A stretch of DNA of 64,000 bases from positions 62,001-126,000 of the forward strand of contig NZ_JAHXRW010000008.1 of assembly GCF_019429625.1 (NCBI RefSeq), written 5' to 3'. Position numbers and translations under genes: made by a program. Origin of the DNA: Celeribacter sp. PS-C1. Its GTDB lineage: Bacteria > Pseudomonadota > Alphaproteobacteria > Rhodobacterales > Rhodobacteraceae. Positions 17,801-27,912 of this stretch are shown piece after piece. How positions within the stretch are numbered: the stretch's first letter is position 1; every line of letters starts with the position of its first letter. Below the pieces are notes generated by a model that saw only the letters and a program-made list of their open reading frames with translations, ran no database searches and was not told where the DNA came from.

Positions 17801-18046
17801 CTCTGAACCCTTGCACAAATATTATCGGGTTTCATGCTAAAGGATGCCTTTCCGGCAATCCAGAGAACATTTGAGATGCGCTTCAATTTGCAGAGTTTTT
17901 AGGCAATTTGCCGCAGAAACTCCTACATACCTCTCCCGCGGATCGTCACAACGGTTTCGCAAGGCTGTCACCGGACTGAGACATTTATTCCTTACCAGCA
18001 GCTTAACATCATCTGCCGAGCGTCTTCTTTGGAGGGGACCTGAGAT
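17801..18046. other. Intergenic region upstream of ugd
   Basis: These 246 bases separate the ugd start from a small plus-strand reading frame. They are relatively AT-rich and should hold the ugd promoter. No gene or RNA was recognised. Confidence 0.5.
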
Positions 18047-18154
18047 ATGACCGAGATTAGACCTTTCGCCTTCGTGCTGGGCTGCCTGTGGGAACCATCC
18101 CGCAACGGGTTTCGCGCAACGTTACGTCGCGTTCTGAGCCGCTACAGCTTCTGA
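18047..18154 (+). CDS. Candidate 35-residue small protein
   Basis: An ATG reading frame of 35 codons follows a very good ribosome-binding site (GGAGGGG, nine bases upstream). The product is basic with one hydrophobic stretch, beginning MTEIRPFAFVLGCLW and ending RRVLSRYSF. It ends about 70 bases before the aldehyde dehydrogenase start and could be a leader or a free small protein. Family unknown. Support is only the ribosome site and an open frame. Confidence 0.4.
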   Translation: MTEIRPFAFVLGCLWEPSRNGFRATLRRVLSRYSF

Positions 18155-18223
18155 AGCATCCGGCCGGCCTTTTTCTTGCCCATCTTTTCTGGCTGAATGC
18201 CGGAAACGATGCGAGAGGCCGAC

Positions 18224-19645
18224 ATGACCGCCGAAATCCAAACCGCAATCAAAGCCGAGATAACCGTCCTGTTCCGCCGCCAGAAAGCGGCCCAGCGCGG
18301 CCAACCCGTTGTCGATCTGGCGCTGCGGCTGGACCGGCTCACGCGGCTACAAGAGGCTTTGCTCGCCGCCGAACCCGCGTTGATCGCGGCGATGTCCGAT
18401 GACTTTTCCTATCGTCCCGCCATTGAGAGCCGCCTTTACGACATCGATCTGGTTCTGGGTGAAATCCGTCAAGCCAAGCGCCACCTGAAACGCTGGATGC
18501 GGGTGCGAAGCGCGCCTGTGCCGCTGGTTTACAAACCCGCCCGTGCCGAAATTCGGCCACAGCCACTGGGCATTGTCGGCATCATATCTCCATGGAATTT
18601 CCCAGTGCAACTTGCGCTGGCACCGATGGTGGCCGCCTTGGCCGCTGGGAACCGTGTGATGCTCAAGCCTTCTGAACTAACGCCACGCACATCAAAGGCG
18701 CTGGCCGAGATGCTTGGCAGCGCTTTCTCCCCCGAAGAGGTCACGACCATCACCGGCGGGCCTGAGGTGGCACAAGCGTTTTCCGCCCTGCCCTTTGATC
18801 ATCTGTTCTTCACCGGCTCCACATCGGTCGGGCGCAAAGTGGCCGCGGCAGCGGCGCGCAATCTCACACCTGTCACTTTGGAGCTGGGTGGCAAAAGCCC
18901 CGCCGTGATCATGCCAAGCGCCGATCTCGACCGCGCGGGGCGGCGGATTGCCTGGGGCAAGGCGATGAATTCCGGTCAGGTTTGTGTCGCGCCCGATTAC
19001 GTCTTGGTCCCGCGCAAAAAGATGTTGCCCATAGCTGATGCGATCATGGGCGGCTTCATGCATTTCTTCCCTGAAGGACCCGGGAGCGAGGATTACGCCG
19101 CAATCATTTCAGAACGCCATCACGCGCGTCTGTCCGCAATGCTGGCCGAGGCCGAGACACGCGGCGCTCAAATGTTCCACCTCGAAGGCCCGACAGGAGA
19201 CGCCCGCAAATTCGCCCCCACCCTGGTGCTCGATCCGCCACAGGATATTGCCTTGATGCAGGAGGAAATCTTCGGGCCGATCTTGCCGATCATCCCCTAT
19301 GACGACCCGCAAGAGGCATTGGCTTTCGTGGCCGCGCGTCACCATCCACTGGCGCTTTACATTTTCTCCGAGGACAAGGACGAGCAAGAGCTTTGGCTCG
19401 ACCACTCCATCTCCGGCGGCGTGACGATCAATGATGTTGCGATTCATGTGGGCTTTGGCACACTCCCTTTCGGCGGCGTCGGCGCGTCTGGTCAGGGCGC
19501 CTATCATGGCCGCGCAGGCTTTGAGACGTTTAGCCATCTGAAACCCGTTGTGCGGCAGGCCAAGCGAAACGGCATGGCGTTGGCCGAGCCTCCGTTCAAA
19601 GGCTGGCGCAAACGCTCGCTGGGGATGATGCGCAAGTTGATGTAA
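18224..19645 (+). CDS. Aldehyde dehydrogenase, coniferyl-aldehyde dehydrogenase type
   Basis: A 473-residue NAD(P)-dependent aldehyde dehydrogenase. Motifs in order are IISPWNFPVQL (about 120-130), FTGSTSVGRKVA, the general base Glu220 in LELGGKSP, and catalytic Cys254 in NSGQVCVAPDYV. The APDYV continuation and the late FGGVGASGQGAYHGRAGFETFSH segments are typical of coniferyl-aldehyde or fatty-aldehyde dehydrogenases (CalB-like). The ATG at 18224 has GAGAGG five bases upstream; an in-frame ATG at 18197 adds nine residues. It stands alone; the natural aldehyde is not known. Confidence 0.88.
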   Translation: MTAEIQTAIKAEITVLFRRQKAAQRGQPVVDLALRLDRLTRLQEALLAAEPALIAAMSDDFSYRPAIESRLYDIDLVLGEIRQAKRHLKRWMRVRSAPVPLVYKPARAEIRPQPLGIVGIISPWNFPVQLALAPMVAALAAGNRVMLKPSELTPRTSKALAEMLGSAFSPEEVTTITGGPEVAQAFSALPFDHLFFTGSTSVGRKVAAAAARNLTPVTLELGGKSPAVIMPSADLDRAGRRIAWGKAMNSGQVCVAPDYVLVPRKKMLPIADAIMGGFMHFFPEGPGSEDYAAIISERHHARLSAMLAEAETRGAQMFHLEGPTGDARKFAPTLVLDPPQDIALMQEEIFGPILPIIPYDDPQEALAFVAARHHPLALYIFSEDKDEQELWLDHSISGGVTINDVAIHVGFGTLPFGGVGASGQGAYHGRAGFETFSHLKPVVRQAKRNGMALAEPPFKGWRKRSLGMMRKLM

Positions 19646-19783
19646 AGCTGTCACGCAAGTTTTGTGGGATTTTGACCAAACGGTCGCAAATCCGTTGCGT
19701 TTCTTCGGTTCCTTGCGCGCATCGCTTTGGGTGCCGCACAGCGCCCGTGCGCAAAAGAAACGCATCACACACAGGACAGTGAC

Positions 19784-21094
19784 ATGACCAAGACCGTTTA
19801 CGGTGCAGCCCTTGCGGCCCTCATGCTTGCCGGCGCAGCCCAAGCCCAAGAGGCCTTCCCCGCCACACTCAAGGCGCAGGCCGAGCTTTCCGGCCACACT
19901 TTTGTTCCCGCCCCCGAAGGCGCCTCGACCTATTACAACACCTCGGGCCGCTTCACCAATGGCGCGCGCAATGAGGCGCTCTACAGCAATTTCCAAGAGG
20001 CCACCGGCCTGTCGCTGCCGTTCCCCGGCCAGCCACTTCAGGGGTTTTCCGGCATCCGCTCCATGGGTGACGATCGTTTCCTCGTGCTGACCGACAACGG
20101 CTTTGGCACGAAAGCCAATTCGTCGGACATCGTCCTGATGTTCAACATCGTCAAAGTCGATTGGGAGACCGGTCGCGTTGGCATCGAAAAAACGATCCAA
20201 CTGTCCGACCCGGACCACGTCGTCCCCTTCCCGATCATGAACGAAGCCACCGAAGCCCGCACGCTCACCGGTGCGGATTTCGATCTGGAATCCATTCAGC
20301 CGGTCGGTGAGAACTTCTGGATCGGCGACGAATTCGGTCCGTGGATCATCGAAGTAAACGGCGAAGGCGAAGTGCAACAAATTCTGGCGACCGAGCCGGG
20401 CGGCCAGTTGATCCAATCCCCCGACAACTTCTTTGTCGCCACGCCGAACCCCGGCAGCGCCCTGCCTGAGACAGTCGTCTCCTACCGCTCCGGCGGCTAT
20501 GAGGGCATGGCCCTGTCCGAGGATATGAAAACCCTCTATCCGCTTTTGGAAAAGCCGGTCTATGACCCGGAAACCGGCGGCAAGAAACATGTCGGCGGCA
20601 AGCCGGTTCTGTCGATGTTCGAGCTGTCCACCGAGACCGGCGCGTGGGGTGACACGGTGCGCTACTTCCCGCTTGAGGACGAAAACCACGCCATCGGCGA
20701 TTTCAACCTGATCGAAGGCACCCGTGGCCTGATCATCGAGCGCGACAACTTCCAAGGCGACCCGCGCGAAGGTTGGTCCGAAAATCCGGCGATGTTCAAA
20801 CGCATCTACCTGATTGATCTGGAGCGGATGGACGAGAACAATGTCTTGGAAAAAATCGCCTATATCGACCTGATGAACATTCAAGACCCTGACGGCATCG
20901 CGCCGCGTGGCACTATGGATGGGGTATACACTTTCCCCTATTTCACCATCGAGGATGTGGATCGTGTGGATGAGACCACCATCGTCGTCGCCAATGACAA
21001 CAACTACCCCTTCTCGACCGGTCGCCAGCAAGGCCGGGTTGACGACAATGAGATGATCCTCTTGGACGTCGCCGAGTTTTTGAAGGCGGAATAA
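19784..21094 (+). CDS. Secreted esterase-like phytase-family protein
   Basis: A 436-residue exported protein of the esterase-like/phytase-like family (PF13449). A signal peptide is clear (TKTVYGAALAALMLAGAAQA, cleavage near residue 21). The body shows the repeated propeller-type segments of the family: SGIRSMGDDRFLVLTDNGFG, IQPVGENFWIGDEFGPWIIE, YEGMALSEDMKTLYPLLEKP and a late DGVYTFPYFTIEDV. The start at 19784 follows AGGACAG. It is a single gene between an aldehyde dehydrogenase and dgt. Enzymatic activity is uncertain; members are often annotated only by domain. Confidence 0.85.
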   Translation: MTKTVYGAALAALMLAGAAQAQEAFPATLKAQAELSGHTFVPAPEGASTYYNTSGRFTNGARNEALYSNFQEATGLSLPFPGQPLQGFSGIRSMGDDRFLVLTDNGFGTKANSSDIVLMFNIVKVDWETGRVGIEKTIQLSDPDHVVPFPIMNEATEARTLTGADFDLESIQPVGENFWIGDEFGPWIIEVNGEGEVQQILATEPGGQLIQSPDNFFVATPNPGSALPETVVSYRSGGYEGMALSEDMKTLYPLLEKPVYDPETGGKKHVGGKPVLSMFELSTETGAWGDTVRYFPLEDENHAIGDFNLIEGTRGLIIERDNFQGDPREGWSENPAMFKRIYLIDLERMDENNVLEKIAYIDLMNIQDPDGIAPRGTMDGVYTFPYFTIEDVDRVDETTIVVANDNNYPFSTGRQQGRVDDNEMILLDVAEFLKAE

Positions 21095-21206
21095 TCTCTG
21101 CCCCGGAGCGGTGCGCCTTTTCTTCATCGTGCCGCTCCGGGGTTTCCCTATCTGGCCTTCCCGCGTCGCGCCCCATATGGTGCGCCCGAACCACGAGGAG
21201 GCGCAG

Positions 21207-22547
21207 ATGTGGCTTGAACGCAGAGAGACATGGAGCGGGCATTCCGAAGACGCGCGCGGTGCGGGCGATGTCGATTATGCGCGCGTGATCCATTCCGCCT
21301 CCTTTCGGCGGCTTCAGGGCAAGACGCAGATTCTCAATCTGGGCGACAGCGATTTCTATCGCACCCGTCTGACGCATTCGCTGGAAGTGGCGCAGATCGC
21401 CGGAGGCCTTGCGCGGCAACTGGAACAGAGCTTTCCCACACATCCCGCAACCGCCCATCTGCCGGATCGCTCGATGATCCATGCCGTGGGCTGTTCGCAC
21501 GATCTGGGCCATCCGCCGTTCGGTCATGGTGGTGAGGTGGCGCTGAATTACTGCATGCGCGAAGCGGGCGGCTTTGAGGGCAATGGTCAAAGCCTGCGCA
21601 TCCTGTCCCGGCTGGAGAGCTTTTCGGCCAAAAGCGGCGCCAACCTTACCCGGCGCAGCCTTTTGGGCCTCTTGAAATACCCGGTCTCCTACACGCAGGC
21701 CCGCAATTCCGCGCTGCGTCCAAAACTGAGCGACCGTCCTGACACACTCAAGCTGATCGACACAGAGACCTCGACACCGCCAAAATGTTACCTCGACAGC
21801 GAGCAGGACGTGGTCGAATGGGTGCTTTCACCACTCTCCCCCGAAGACCGCACGGCGTTTTGTGCCATGGGGCCGGTGGAGGCCGGGAAACACCGCAAGG
21901 CGCTGCATAAATCCTTTGATTGCAGCATCATGGATCTGGCCGATGACATCGCCTACGGGGTGCATGATCTGGAGGATGCGATTGCCCTGTCGCTTTTGAC
22001 CCGCGAGGATTTCGTAGCGCATGTATCGGCGGATCAGATCGGCGATTTTCTCAACATGCTCAAACACAAATACCCGGACCAGTTCGGCAATGACGTCTAT
22101 GGCCAGATGCTCGACGGGCTCTTCGGCGGACGCGACACCCGCAAGCGCTTCATCTCCCGGTTTGTGAATTATCTGATCACCGCCGTCGAATATTCCGAAG
22201 CATCTGAGTTCTCTGAACCGCTGTTGCGCTACCGCGCCAGCCTGCCCGCCGCGCGACGTCCGGTGTTGAAGGCGCTGAAAGACCTGGTTTTCAAAGTGGT
22301 GATCAAAAGCCCCAACGTGCAGCAGCTCGAATTCAAGGGGCAGCAGATGGTGGTCTCAGTTTTCGAGGCGCTCTGTTCCGATCCCCAGCGGCTTTTGCCG
22401 CGCGACCATCAGGAACGCTACGCGGAGACGGCGGGCGATCTGCGAGTGATCTGCGACTATGTGGCGAGCATGACGGACGCGGCGCTTCTCAAGACCTACG
22501 AGCGGATGTTTGCGCCACGGATGGGCTCGGTGTTCGACCGGCTTTGA
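21207..22547 (+). CDS. dgt: dGTP triphosphohydrolase-like protein
   Basis: A 446-residue HD-domain nucleotide hydrolase. The metal-binding histidines and aspartates are seen in [14 protein letters not shown] and in [13 protein letters not shown], and the later aspartate in [19 protein letters not shown]. The opening [18 protein letters not shown]-type segment with FRRLQGKTQ is standard for Dgt. It hydrolyses dGTP to deoxyguanosine and triphosphate. GAGGAGG just upstream selects the ATG at 21207 over earlier ones at 21111 and 21177. Its 3' end overlaps the convergent UDP-xylose synthase gene by 59 bases. Confidence 0.9.
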   Translation: MWLERRETWSGHSEDARGAGDVDYARVIHSASFRRLQGKTQILNLGDSDFYRTRLTHSLEVAQIAGGLARQLEQSFPTHPATAHLPDRSMIHAVGCSHDLGHPPFGHGGEVALNYCMREAGGFEGNGQSLRILSRLESFSAKSGANLTRRSLLGLLKYPVSYTQARNSALRPKLSDRPDTLKLIDTETSTPPKCYLDSEQDVVEWVLSPLSPEDRTAFCAMGPVEAGKHRKALHKSFDCSIMDLADDIAYGVHDLEDAIALSLLTREDFVAHVSADQIGDFLNMLKHKYPDQFGNDVYGQMLDGLFGGRDTRKRFISRFVNYLITAVEYSEASEFSEPLLRYRASLPAARRPVLKALKDLVFKVVIKSPNVQQLEFKGQQMVVSVFEALCSDPQRLLPRDHQERYAETAGDLRVICDYVASMTDAALLKTYERMFAPRMGSVFDRL

Positions 22548-23526
22548 GAAGACGATCCGTTCCCGCAAGCTCCGGCAAAAGCGCGCCAAAATAGGCCACC
22601 GTGCGCTCCAGACCCGCCTGAAGTTCGATCGTCGGCGCCCAGTCCAGCCGCTCGCGGGCTAGGGAAATATTTGGCTGGCGCTGTTTGGGATCGTCCTGCG
22701 GCAGATCGCGGAACACCAACTCAGATTGAGATCCGGTCATCTCCACGACCCTCTCCGCCAGCTCGCGGATGGTGAATTCGTTGGGGTTCCCGAGATTGAT
22801 CGGGCCGCTGATCTCGGGCCCCGTGTCCATCAGCCGGATGAAGCCCTCGACCAGATCATCAACATAACAGAAAGACCGTGTCTGGCGACCATCGCCATAA
22901 AGCGTGATCGGCTCGCCCAGCAGGGCCTGCATGATGAAATTCGACACCACACGGCCGTCCGCGTGATGCATGCGTGGCCCATAGGTGTTGAAAATCCGCG
23001 CCACTTTGATCTCCAGACCGTGTTGCCGGTGATAGTCGAAAAACAACGTCTCCGCGCAACGCTTGCCCTCGTCATAACAGGAGCGCAGGCCGATCGGGTT
23101 CACGTTGCCCCAGTACCCTTCCGGTTGCGGATGCACCTCCGGGTCGCCGTATACCTCACTGGTTGAGGCCTGGAAAATCTTGCACTTCAAACGCTTTGCA
23201 AGACCCAGCATGTTGATGGCGCCCAGCACGGAGGTCTTCGTCGTCTGCACCGGGTCATGTTGGTAATGCACCGGAGAGGCCGGACAGGCGAGATTGTAGA
23301 TTTCGTCGACCTCGACGTAGAGAGGAAAAGTGACATCATGGCGCATGAATTCGAACCGCGGATGCCCATGCAAATGGTCGATGTTGCGCTTGGTTCCGGT
23401 GAACAGGTTGTCAACGCAGAGCACCTCATGCCCCTGTTCAAGCAGGCGATCCACCAGATGAGACCCGATAAACCCCGCCCCGCCGGTCACGAGGATACGT
23501 TTGCGACTGTCGTAAATGCGCGCCAT
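22489..23526 (-). CDS. UDP-glucuronate decarboxylase (UDP-xylose synthase)
   Basis: A 345-residue extended SDR enzyme that converts UDP-glucuronate to UDP-xylose. NAD-binding [10 protein letters not shown] lies at residues 15-24, catalytic Tyr151 and Lys155 are in [12 protein letters not shown], and [17 protein letters not shown] and [18 protein letters not shown] are signatures of UXS enzymes. The last 25 residues are a non-conserved tail that runs across the end of dgt on the other strand. It is followed after 32 bases by an upstream-strand GT90 gene. It needs UDP-glucuronate from ugd at 16634. Confidence 0.92.
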   Translation of the reverse strand: MARIYDSRKRILVTGGAGFIGSHLVDRLLEQGHEVLCVDNLFTGTKRNIDHLHGHPRFEFMRHDVTFPLYVEVDEIYNLACPASPVHYQHDPVQTTKTSVLGAINMLGLAKRLKCKIFQASTSEVYGDPEVHPQPEGYWGNVNPIGLRSCYDEGKRCAETLFFDYHRQHGLEIKVARIFNTYGPRMHHADGRVVSNFIMQALLGEPITLYGDGRQTRSFCYVDDLVEGFIRLMDTGPEISGPINLGNPNEFTIRELAERVVEMTGSQSELVFRDLPQDDPKQRQPNISLARERLDWAPTIELQAGLERTVAYFGALLPELAGTDRLLKAGRTPSPSVAQTSARRS

Positions 23527-23558
23527 GTCAACTCTTTCCTAAAAATGTCGAGGCCAGT

Positions 23559-24596
23559 TCAGGCCCAATTCTGCTCGATAATCTGTGTGGCCTGTGCGGT
23601 GACATGTTCAAATGTGAGGGTGCGAGCGAAGGCTTGGCCATGGGCCGCGATCTCGCGCGCCTCGCGATCGTGGCTTCGCACCCACTCGACCTTTTCCGCC
23701 AAATCCGACAGGTCGGCTTTCACCGGAACGTAATGTTCGAAAGGAACGATTTGGTCATAATACCATTGTTGAAAGCCGAATTGGCTGTCCACTTTGAGCA
23801 CGCAACACCCAAGTTTCAGGCGTTGCATAAAATTGCACCAGGCATTGGAGAAACCGTCCACATCAAGGGCGTATTTGTCACCGGCCCAGTTCTGCCATGG
23901 CCGTCGTGGCCCCATCAATCCGGCGACGGCACATTGCGCCTCTTGTTTATGCGAGCCGCCGGACACGAAGCGGGCATCGACCCCCTCGATCTCACGCGCG
24001 GCCATGGCGAACCGAAGCCGCTGCATCACCCAGGGCTTATCCATATGCTCCGGGTCCAAGGAGAAGAGCCCGACGCTGTTGTTCTGGCCGCGCCAATAAA
24101 TCGTGTCGCCGCGCGCCGCCCAATCGGGCGCGTTTTCAGCAAGCCGGTCGGTTTCGATATATCCGCGATCGCGGAAAAAATGCTGGTCCGGCACAAGAAC
24201 CTTGTCGCGAAAACAGCTTGAATAGGTAAAGCGCGCCTGCCCGACAAATTCGCCATCGGACAAATCGCAGGAGATGCGCTCCACCGACGGGGCAGATTGC
24301 ATCAGCCAATAGATGTAGGCGGAGGAAACATGTTGGTGCTGATAGGTGTATCGGCGAAAATGGTCGAGATTGTAGAGATATCGAAAGCCATCGCCATTGC
24401 GAACCAGATGAATCTCGAAGTCACTCTTCACTTCTTGCGAAGGCGAAAAACTCAGGTTGGGGCCGGATACCCCAACCTTCTTAAAATACTGCTGCACCTT
24501 CGCATGGACTACGCTTTCAAGCCGCTCCGACTTACGAACATGCCTCGCGGCATTTCGCCGTTTCCGATAGGCCCGATACCATTCGGTATCTTTCAT
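23559..24596 (-). CDS. GT90 (CAP10-like) glycosyltransferase
   Basis: A 345-residue protein whose second half fits glycosyltransferase family 90 (CAP10/LpsA-like): WRGQNNS (about 170), then KYALDVDGFSNAWCNFMQRL, SCVLKV-like GCCVLKVDSQFGFQQWYYD and VPVKADLSDLAEKVEW. Characterised GT90 enzymes often transfer xylose. The gene lies directly upstream of the UDP-xylose synthase on the same strand, so a xylosyltransferase acting on surface polysaccharide is a reasonable inference. The start is uncertain: ATG 24596 is used, and a TTG four codons earlier (24608) is possible. It begins 28 bases after ychF. Confidence 0.82.
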   Translation of the reverse strand: MKDTEWYRAYRKRRNAARHVRKSERLESVVHAKVQQYFKKVGVSGPNLSFSPSQEVKSDFEIHLVRNGDGFRYLYNLDHFRRYTYQHQHVSSAYIYWLMQSAPSVERISCDLSDGEFVGQARFTYSSCFRDKVLVPDQHFFRDRGYIETDRLAENAPDWAARGDTIYWRGQNNSVGLFSLDPEHMDKPWVMQRLRFAMAAREIEGVDARFVSGGSHKQEAQCAVAGLMGPRRPWQNWAGDKYALDVDGFSNAWCNFMQRLKLGCCVLKVDSQFGFQQWYYDQIVPFEHYVPVKADLSDLAEKVEWVRSHDREAREIAAHGQAFARTLTFEHVTAQATQIIEQNWA

Positions 24597-24624
24597 CGAA
24601 CGTAACAACAGTTTGTTGGTCCCG

Positions 24625-25722
24625 TCAGGTGTTGAACAAGAAGTGCATCACGTCGCCGTCCTGCACGATGTAGCCTTTGCCTTCCGCACGCATCTTGCCC
24701 GCTTCTTTCGCGCCCGCTTCGCCCTTGCAGGCAATGAAATCGTCATAGGCGATGGTTTCGGCACGGATGAAGCCCCGTTCGAAATCACCGTGGATGACGC
24801 CAGCGGCCTGCGGTGCGGCGGTACCTTTGGTGATGGTCCAAGCGCGGGCCTCTTTCGGGCCAACCGTGAAATAAGTCTCAAGATGCAAAAGCTCGTAGCC
24901 CGCGCGAATAAGGCGGTCGAGACCGGCTTCGTGCAGACCCAGCTCTTCGAGGAACATCTCGGCCTCGTCGCCGTCGAGTTGGGAAATCTCTTCCTCGATC
25001 TTGGCGGAAATCACCACGGTGCCTGCGCCCTGTTCTTCGGCCATTTTCGCGACCGCATCGGAGAAGGCGTTGCCCTTGGCGGCGTTCTCTTCCTCTACGT
25101 TGCAGACGTAAAGGATCGGCTTTTGCGTCAAAAGTTGCAGCATGTTCCATTGCTTGCGCTCTTCGTCGGTGATCTCGACGGTGCGGGCCGGTTTGTCGGC
25201 CTCGAGAGCCGCCTGCGCACGGGCCAAGAGATCGTCTTGGAGTTTCGCTTCCTTGTCGTTGCCCTTGAGCTTGCGAACAAGGTTGGCGCGACGTTTGGCG
25301 ATGCTTTCCAGATCGGCCAGCATCAGCTCCATCTCGATGACCTGCGCATCGTCCACCGGATCGACGCGACCCTCGACGTGGGTCACATCCCCGTCCTCGA
25401 AACAGCGCACCACATGGGCGATCGCGTCACACTCGCGGATGTTCGCGAGGAACTGGTTACCAAGGCCCTCACCTTTGGAGGCGCCTTTCACCAGACCCGC
25501 GATGTCCACGAAAGACATGCGTGTCGGGATGATCTGTTTCGAGCCGGCGATCTCCGCCAGCTTGTCCAAACGCGGGTCCGGCACCGCCACATCGCCCACG
25601 TTGGGCTCGATGGTGCAGAACGGAAAGTTCGCCGCCTGCGCCGCGGCGGTTTTGGTCAGCGCATTGAAAAGCGTCGATTTGCCCACGTTCGGCAGACCGA
25701 CGATGCCCATCTTGAAGCCCAT
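24625..25722 (-). CDS. ychF: Redox-regulated ATPase YchF (OLA1 family)
   Basis: A 365-residue P-loop protein of the universally conserved YchF/OLA1 family, which binds ATP more than GTP and associates with ribosomes. The P-loop is [16 protein letters not shown] (residues 9-24), the switch region includes [20 protein letters not shown], and a coiled segment is followed by the C-terminal TGS-type domain with [21 protein letters not shown]. Length matches the family. A long plus-strand frame across it is antisense and not real. Confidence 0.97.
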   Translation of the reverse strand: MGFKMGIVGLPNVGKSTLFNALTKTAAAQAANFPFCTIEPNVGDVAVPDPRLDKLAEIAGSKQIIPTRMSFVDIAGLVKGASKGEGLGNQFLANIRECDAIAHVVRCFEDGDVTHVEGRVDPVDDAQVIEMELMLADLESIAKRRANLVRKLKGNDKEAKLQDDLLARAQAALEADKPARTVEITDEERKQWNMLQLLTQKPILYVCNVEEENAAKGNAFSDAVAKMAEEQGAGTVVISAKIEEEISQLDGDEAEMFLEELGLHEAGLDRLIRAGYELLHLETYFTVGPKEARAWTITKGTAAPQAAGVIHGDFERGFIRAETIAYDDFIACKGEAGAKEAGKMRAEGKGYIVQDGDVMHFLFNT

Positions 25723-25860
25723 TGCGGCCTCCTTTGTCCGAAATTCATGGGCTGTCTAAGGCCCAACGCAGCCTCGCGCAAGCCGCGCTTTGCGGGAATC
25801 GTGCGACAGGCGTATCCTGAAGGTAGGAAACGTCAGGTCAATGAGAGAGGGGAGGCTGTC

Positions 25861-26274
25861 ATGATCACACCTTACTTGCATTTCGAGGGCCATTGCGAAG
25901 AGGCCATGACCGCCTATCGGCAAATCCTCGGCGGCGATCTCGACCTCATGCGATATAAGGAAATGCCCGAGGCGCCCGAAGGCTATGCCCATTCCGAGGC
26001 CATCATGCATTCCGCACTGATGTCGCCTTATGGCGACCTCATGGCTTCCGATTACCCGCCGCATGTCGCGTCTAAACCGCAATCCTCGGTCTCCGTCACC
26101 GTTCCCGTAGACACGGTTGCAGACGGGCGGCGCATCTTTGGCGCTCTAGTCGAGGGCGGCACGCCCACAATGGAATATGGCAGCACCTTCTTTTCGCCGG
26201 GCTTTGGCACCTGCGTGGATCGTTTCGGCACAAGCTGGATCGTGATGTCGACGCCCGTAAAACCAGCGTCCTGA
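25861..26274 (+). CDS. VOC-family protein, PhnB-like
   Basis: A 137-residue vicinal-oxygen-chelate fold protein of the PhnB-like branch. It opens with ITPYLHFEGHCEEAMTAYRQILGG and ends with FGTCVDRFGTSWIVMS, both standard for the family. The start at 25861 is preceded by GGGGAGG; a longer upstream frame is antisense to ychF. Proteins of this branch have no agreed function. It stands alone between ychF and trpA. Confidence 0.85.
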   Translation: MITPYLHFEGHCEEAMTAYRQILGGDLDLMRYKEMPEAPEGYAHSEAIMHSALMSPYGDLMASDYPPHVASKPQSSVSVTVPVDTVADGRRIFGALVEGGTPTMEYGSTFFSPGFGTCVDRFGTSWIVMSTPVKPAS

Positions 26275-26385
26275 GGCACTCGTGAGGCTCTGAAGCGTCA
26301 GAAAGACCGATAAACGCTCTGCCCCCTTGCTCTTGCCCCGCATTTGTTGCACTCCCTTTTGCGCAAGCTAATGGAGTGCCGCCAC

Positions 26386-27177
26386 ATGACCCGTATCGAC
26401 GCCAAATTCGCCGAATTGAAAGCCGCCGGAAAGAAAGCTTTCGTCGCTTATGTCATGGCGGGCGATCCGGATGAGGAAAAGTCGCTTCAGATCGTCAAGG
26501 CGCTGCCCGAAGCTGGTGTGGACATCATCGAGCTGGGCCTGCCCTTCACCGATCCGATGGCCGACGGCCCGACCATTCAGCTCGCCGGTCAACGCGCTCT
26601 GGATCAGGGCATGACGCTGAACAAGACGCTCGGCTTGGCGAAAGAATTCCGCAAGACCGACACCACCACGCCGATCGTTCTGATGGGCTATTACAACCCG
26701 ATTTATTCGCATGGCGTGGATCAGTTTCTGGTCGACGCGGTGGAGGCCGGGATCGACGGGCTGATCGTGGTGGACCTGCCGCCCGAAGAAGACGACGAGC
26801 TTTGTATTCCGGCGCAGAAAGCGGGCCTGAACTTCATCCGTCTGGCGACGCCCACGACCGATGACAAACGCCTGCCGACCGTGCTGCAAAACACCTCCGG
26901 TTTCGTCTATTATGTCTCCGTGACCGGCACCACGGGCGCCGCCGCCGCGTCGGGCGCCGATGTCGCCCCTGAAGTGGCGCGGATCAAGGCCAAGACCGAC
27001 CTGCCGGTGATTGTGGGCTTTGGCGTGCGCACACCGGAAAAGGCCGAAGAGATCGCAGCGGTCGCCGACGGCACCGTCGTCGGCTCTGCCATCGTCAGCG
27101 AGATCGCAGAAGGCAAATCGGTCGAAGAGGTCGCAGCCTATGTGAAATCTCTGGCGGATGGTGCGCACCGGGCGTGA
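26386..27177 (+). CDS. trpA: Tryptophan synthase alpha chain
   Basis: A 263-residue TIM-barrel enzyme that cleaves indole-3-glycerol phosphate. Catalytic Glu49 and Asp60 lie in [16 protein letters not shown] at the same numbers as in E. coli, and the [11 protein letters not shown] and [10 protein letters not shown] phosphate-binding segments are present. The ATG at 26386 follows GGAG by nine bases. The beta chain trpB is about 10 kb away on the other strand (37664-38914) and trpF lies beyond it, so the trp genes are split in this genome. Confidence 0.97.
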   Translation: MTRIDAKFAELKAAGKKAFVAYVMAGDPDEEKSLQIVKALPEAGVDIIELGLPFTDPMADGPTIQLAGQRALDQGMTLNKTLGLAKEFRKTDTTTPIVLMGYYNPIYSHGVDQFLVDAVEAGIDGLIVVDLPPEEDDELCIPAQKAGLNFIRLATPTTDDKRLPTVLQNTSGFVYYVSVTGTTGAAAASGADVAPEVARIKAKTDLPVIVGFGVRTPEKAEEIAAVADGTVVGSAIVSEIAEGKSVEEVAAYVKSLADGAHRA

Positions 27178-27195
27178 TATTTGGCGTCAGCGCCG

Positions 27196-27666
27196 TCAGC
27201 CTGTCTCCAACCGAAACTTAAGAAAGCGATTGCCCTCATAGAGGGTCTCTCCCACCTGCTCCGCCCCCATGCGTTTCAAAGCGCCGAGATGGCGGCGCGA
27301 GGGCGGCAGGAGGAAGGTGACGTAGGGAATGCGTGCGTCATTGTGGGCAAACTCCAGCGCCTTTTTCGCAATCTTTACGCCCAGTCCAAAGCGACCCGGG
27401 CGCAGAACCAGACCGAAATCCCACTCCTCGCCCTCTTTCTGGAACCCGCCCCAGCCGACATACTCCCCATCCGCCAGAAACGCCCAATGACCCAACCCGT
27501 CCCGTGTCCAGCAGGCTTCCTTGGCGGCCACAAATGCGGCGACGGTGTCCTCCGTCCACGGCATGGTCAAAAGCGGCATATGCTCCGCCACGCGCGGGTC
27601 GCGCATGTGGTCGAGGATCTCGGCGGCGGGCACCTCCGTCAAACGGGCGAAATGAAGATCGGTCAT
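27196..27666 (-). CDS. GNAT-family acetyltransferase (RimJ/RimL-like)
   Basis: A 156-residue GNAT acetyltransferase. The fold is indicated by a small N-terminal TRMP-type segment (MTDLHFARLTEVPAAEILDH), a central strand WGGFQKEGEEWDFGLVLRPG, and the acetyl-CoA region RFGLGVKIAKKALEFAH. The ATG at 27666 is used because upstream residues are not conserved in character. The gene is convergent with trpA and divergent from nspC. Substrate unknown; RimJ-like and small-molecule acetyltransferases share these features. Confidence 0.78.
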   Translation of the reverse strand: MTDLHFARLTEVPAAEILDHMRDPRVAEHMPLLTMPWTEDTVAAFVAAKEACWTRDGLGHWAFLADGEYVGWGGFQKEGEEWDFGLVLRPGRFGLGVKIAKKALEFAHNDARIPYVTFLLPPSRRHLGALKRMGAEQVGETLYEGNRFLKFRLETG

Positions 27667-27912
27667 GCGGGCCTGCCTTACAAAGTGAAACAACAACGTC
27701 GGAGCGCTTATGGGGCATATCTCATACGCGCCGGTCAAGCGCGCCCCGCTCACCAAGGCATCACGTTTTCGTCGCCCCGTTCTCAGCCCATTCGCAGAAA
27801 AGTGTCACATTTTATTCCCTATGTTTTTCTTGCCTCATCGGTTGAATCGCCCTAAGTGCAGCCCCCTAATGCCGTTCCTTTTTGACCTTTGGGGGCCCGT
27901 TGGGGGAATGAG

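Noticed and set aside
19109-21127. 672-residue minus-strand frame across the phytase-like gene
   Set aside because: Antisense to a gene with signal peptide and family motifs; no recognisable domain of its own.
24613-25860. Long upstream extension of the VOC protein frame
   Set aside because: It runs antisense through ychF; the real start at 25861 has a strong ribosome site.
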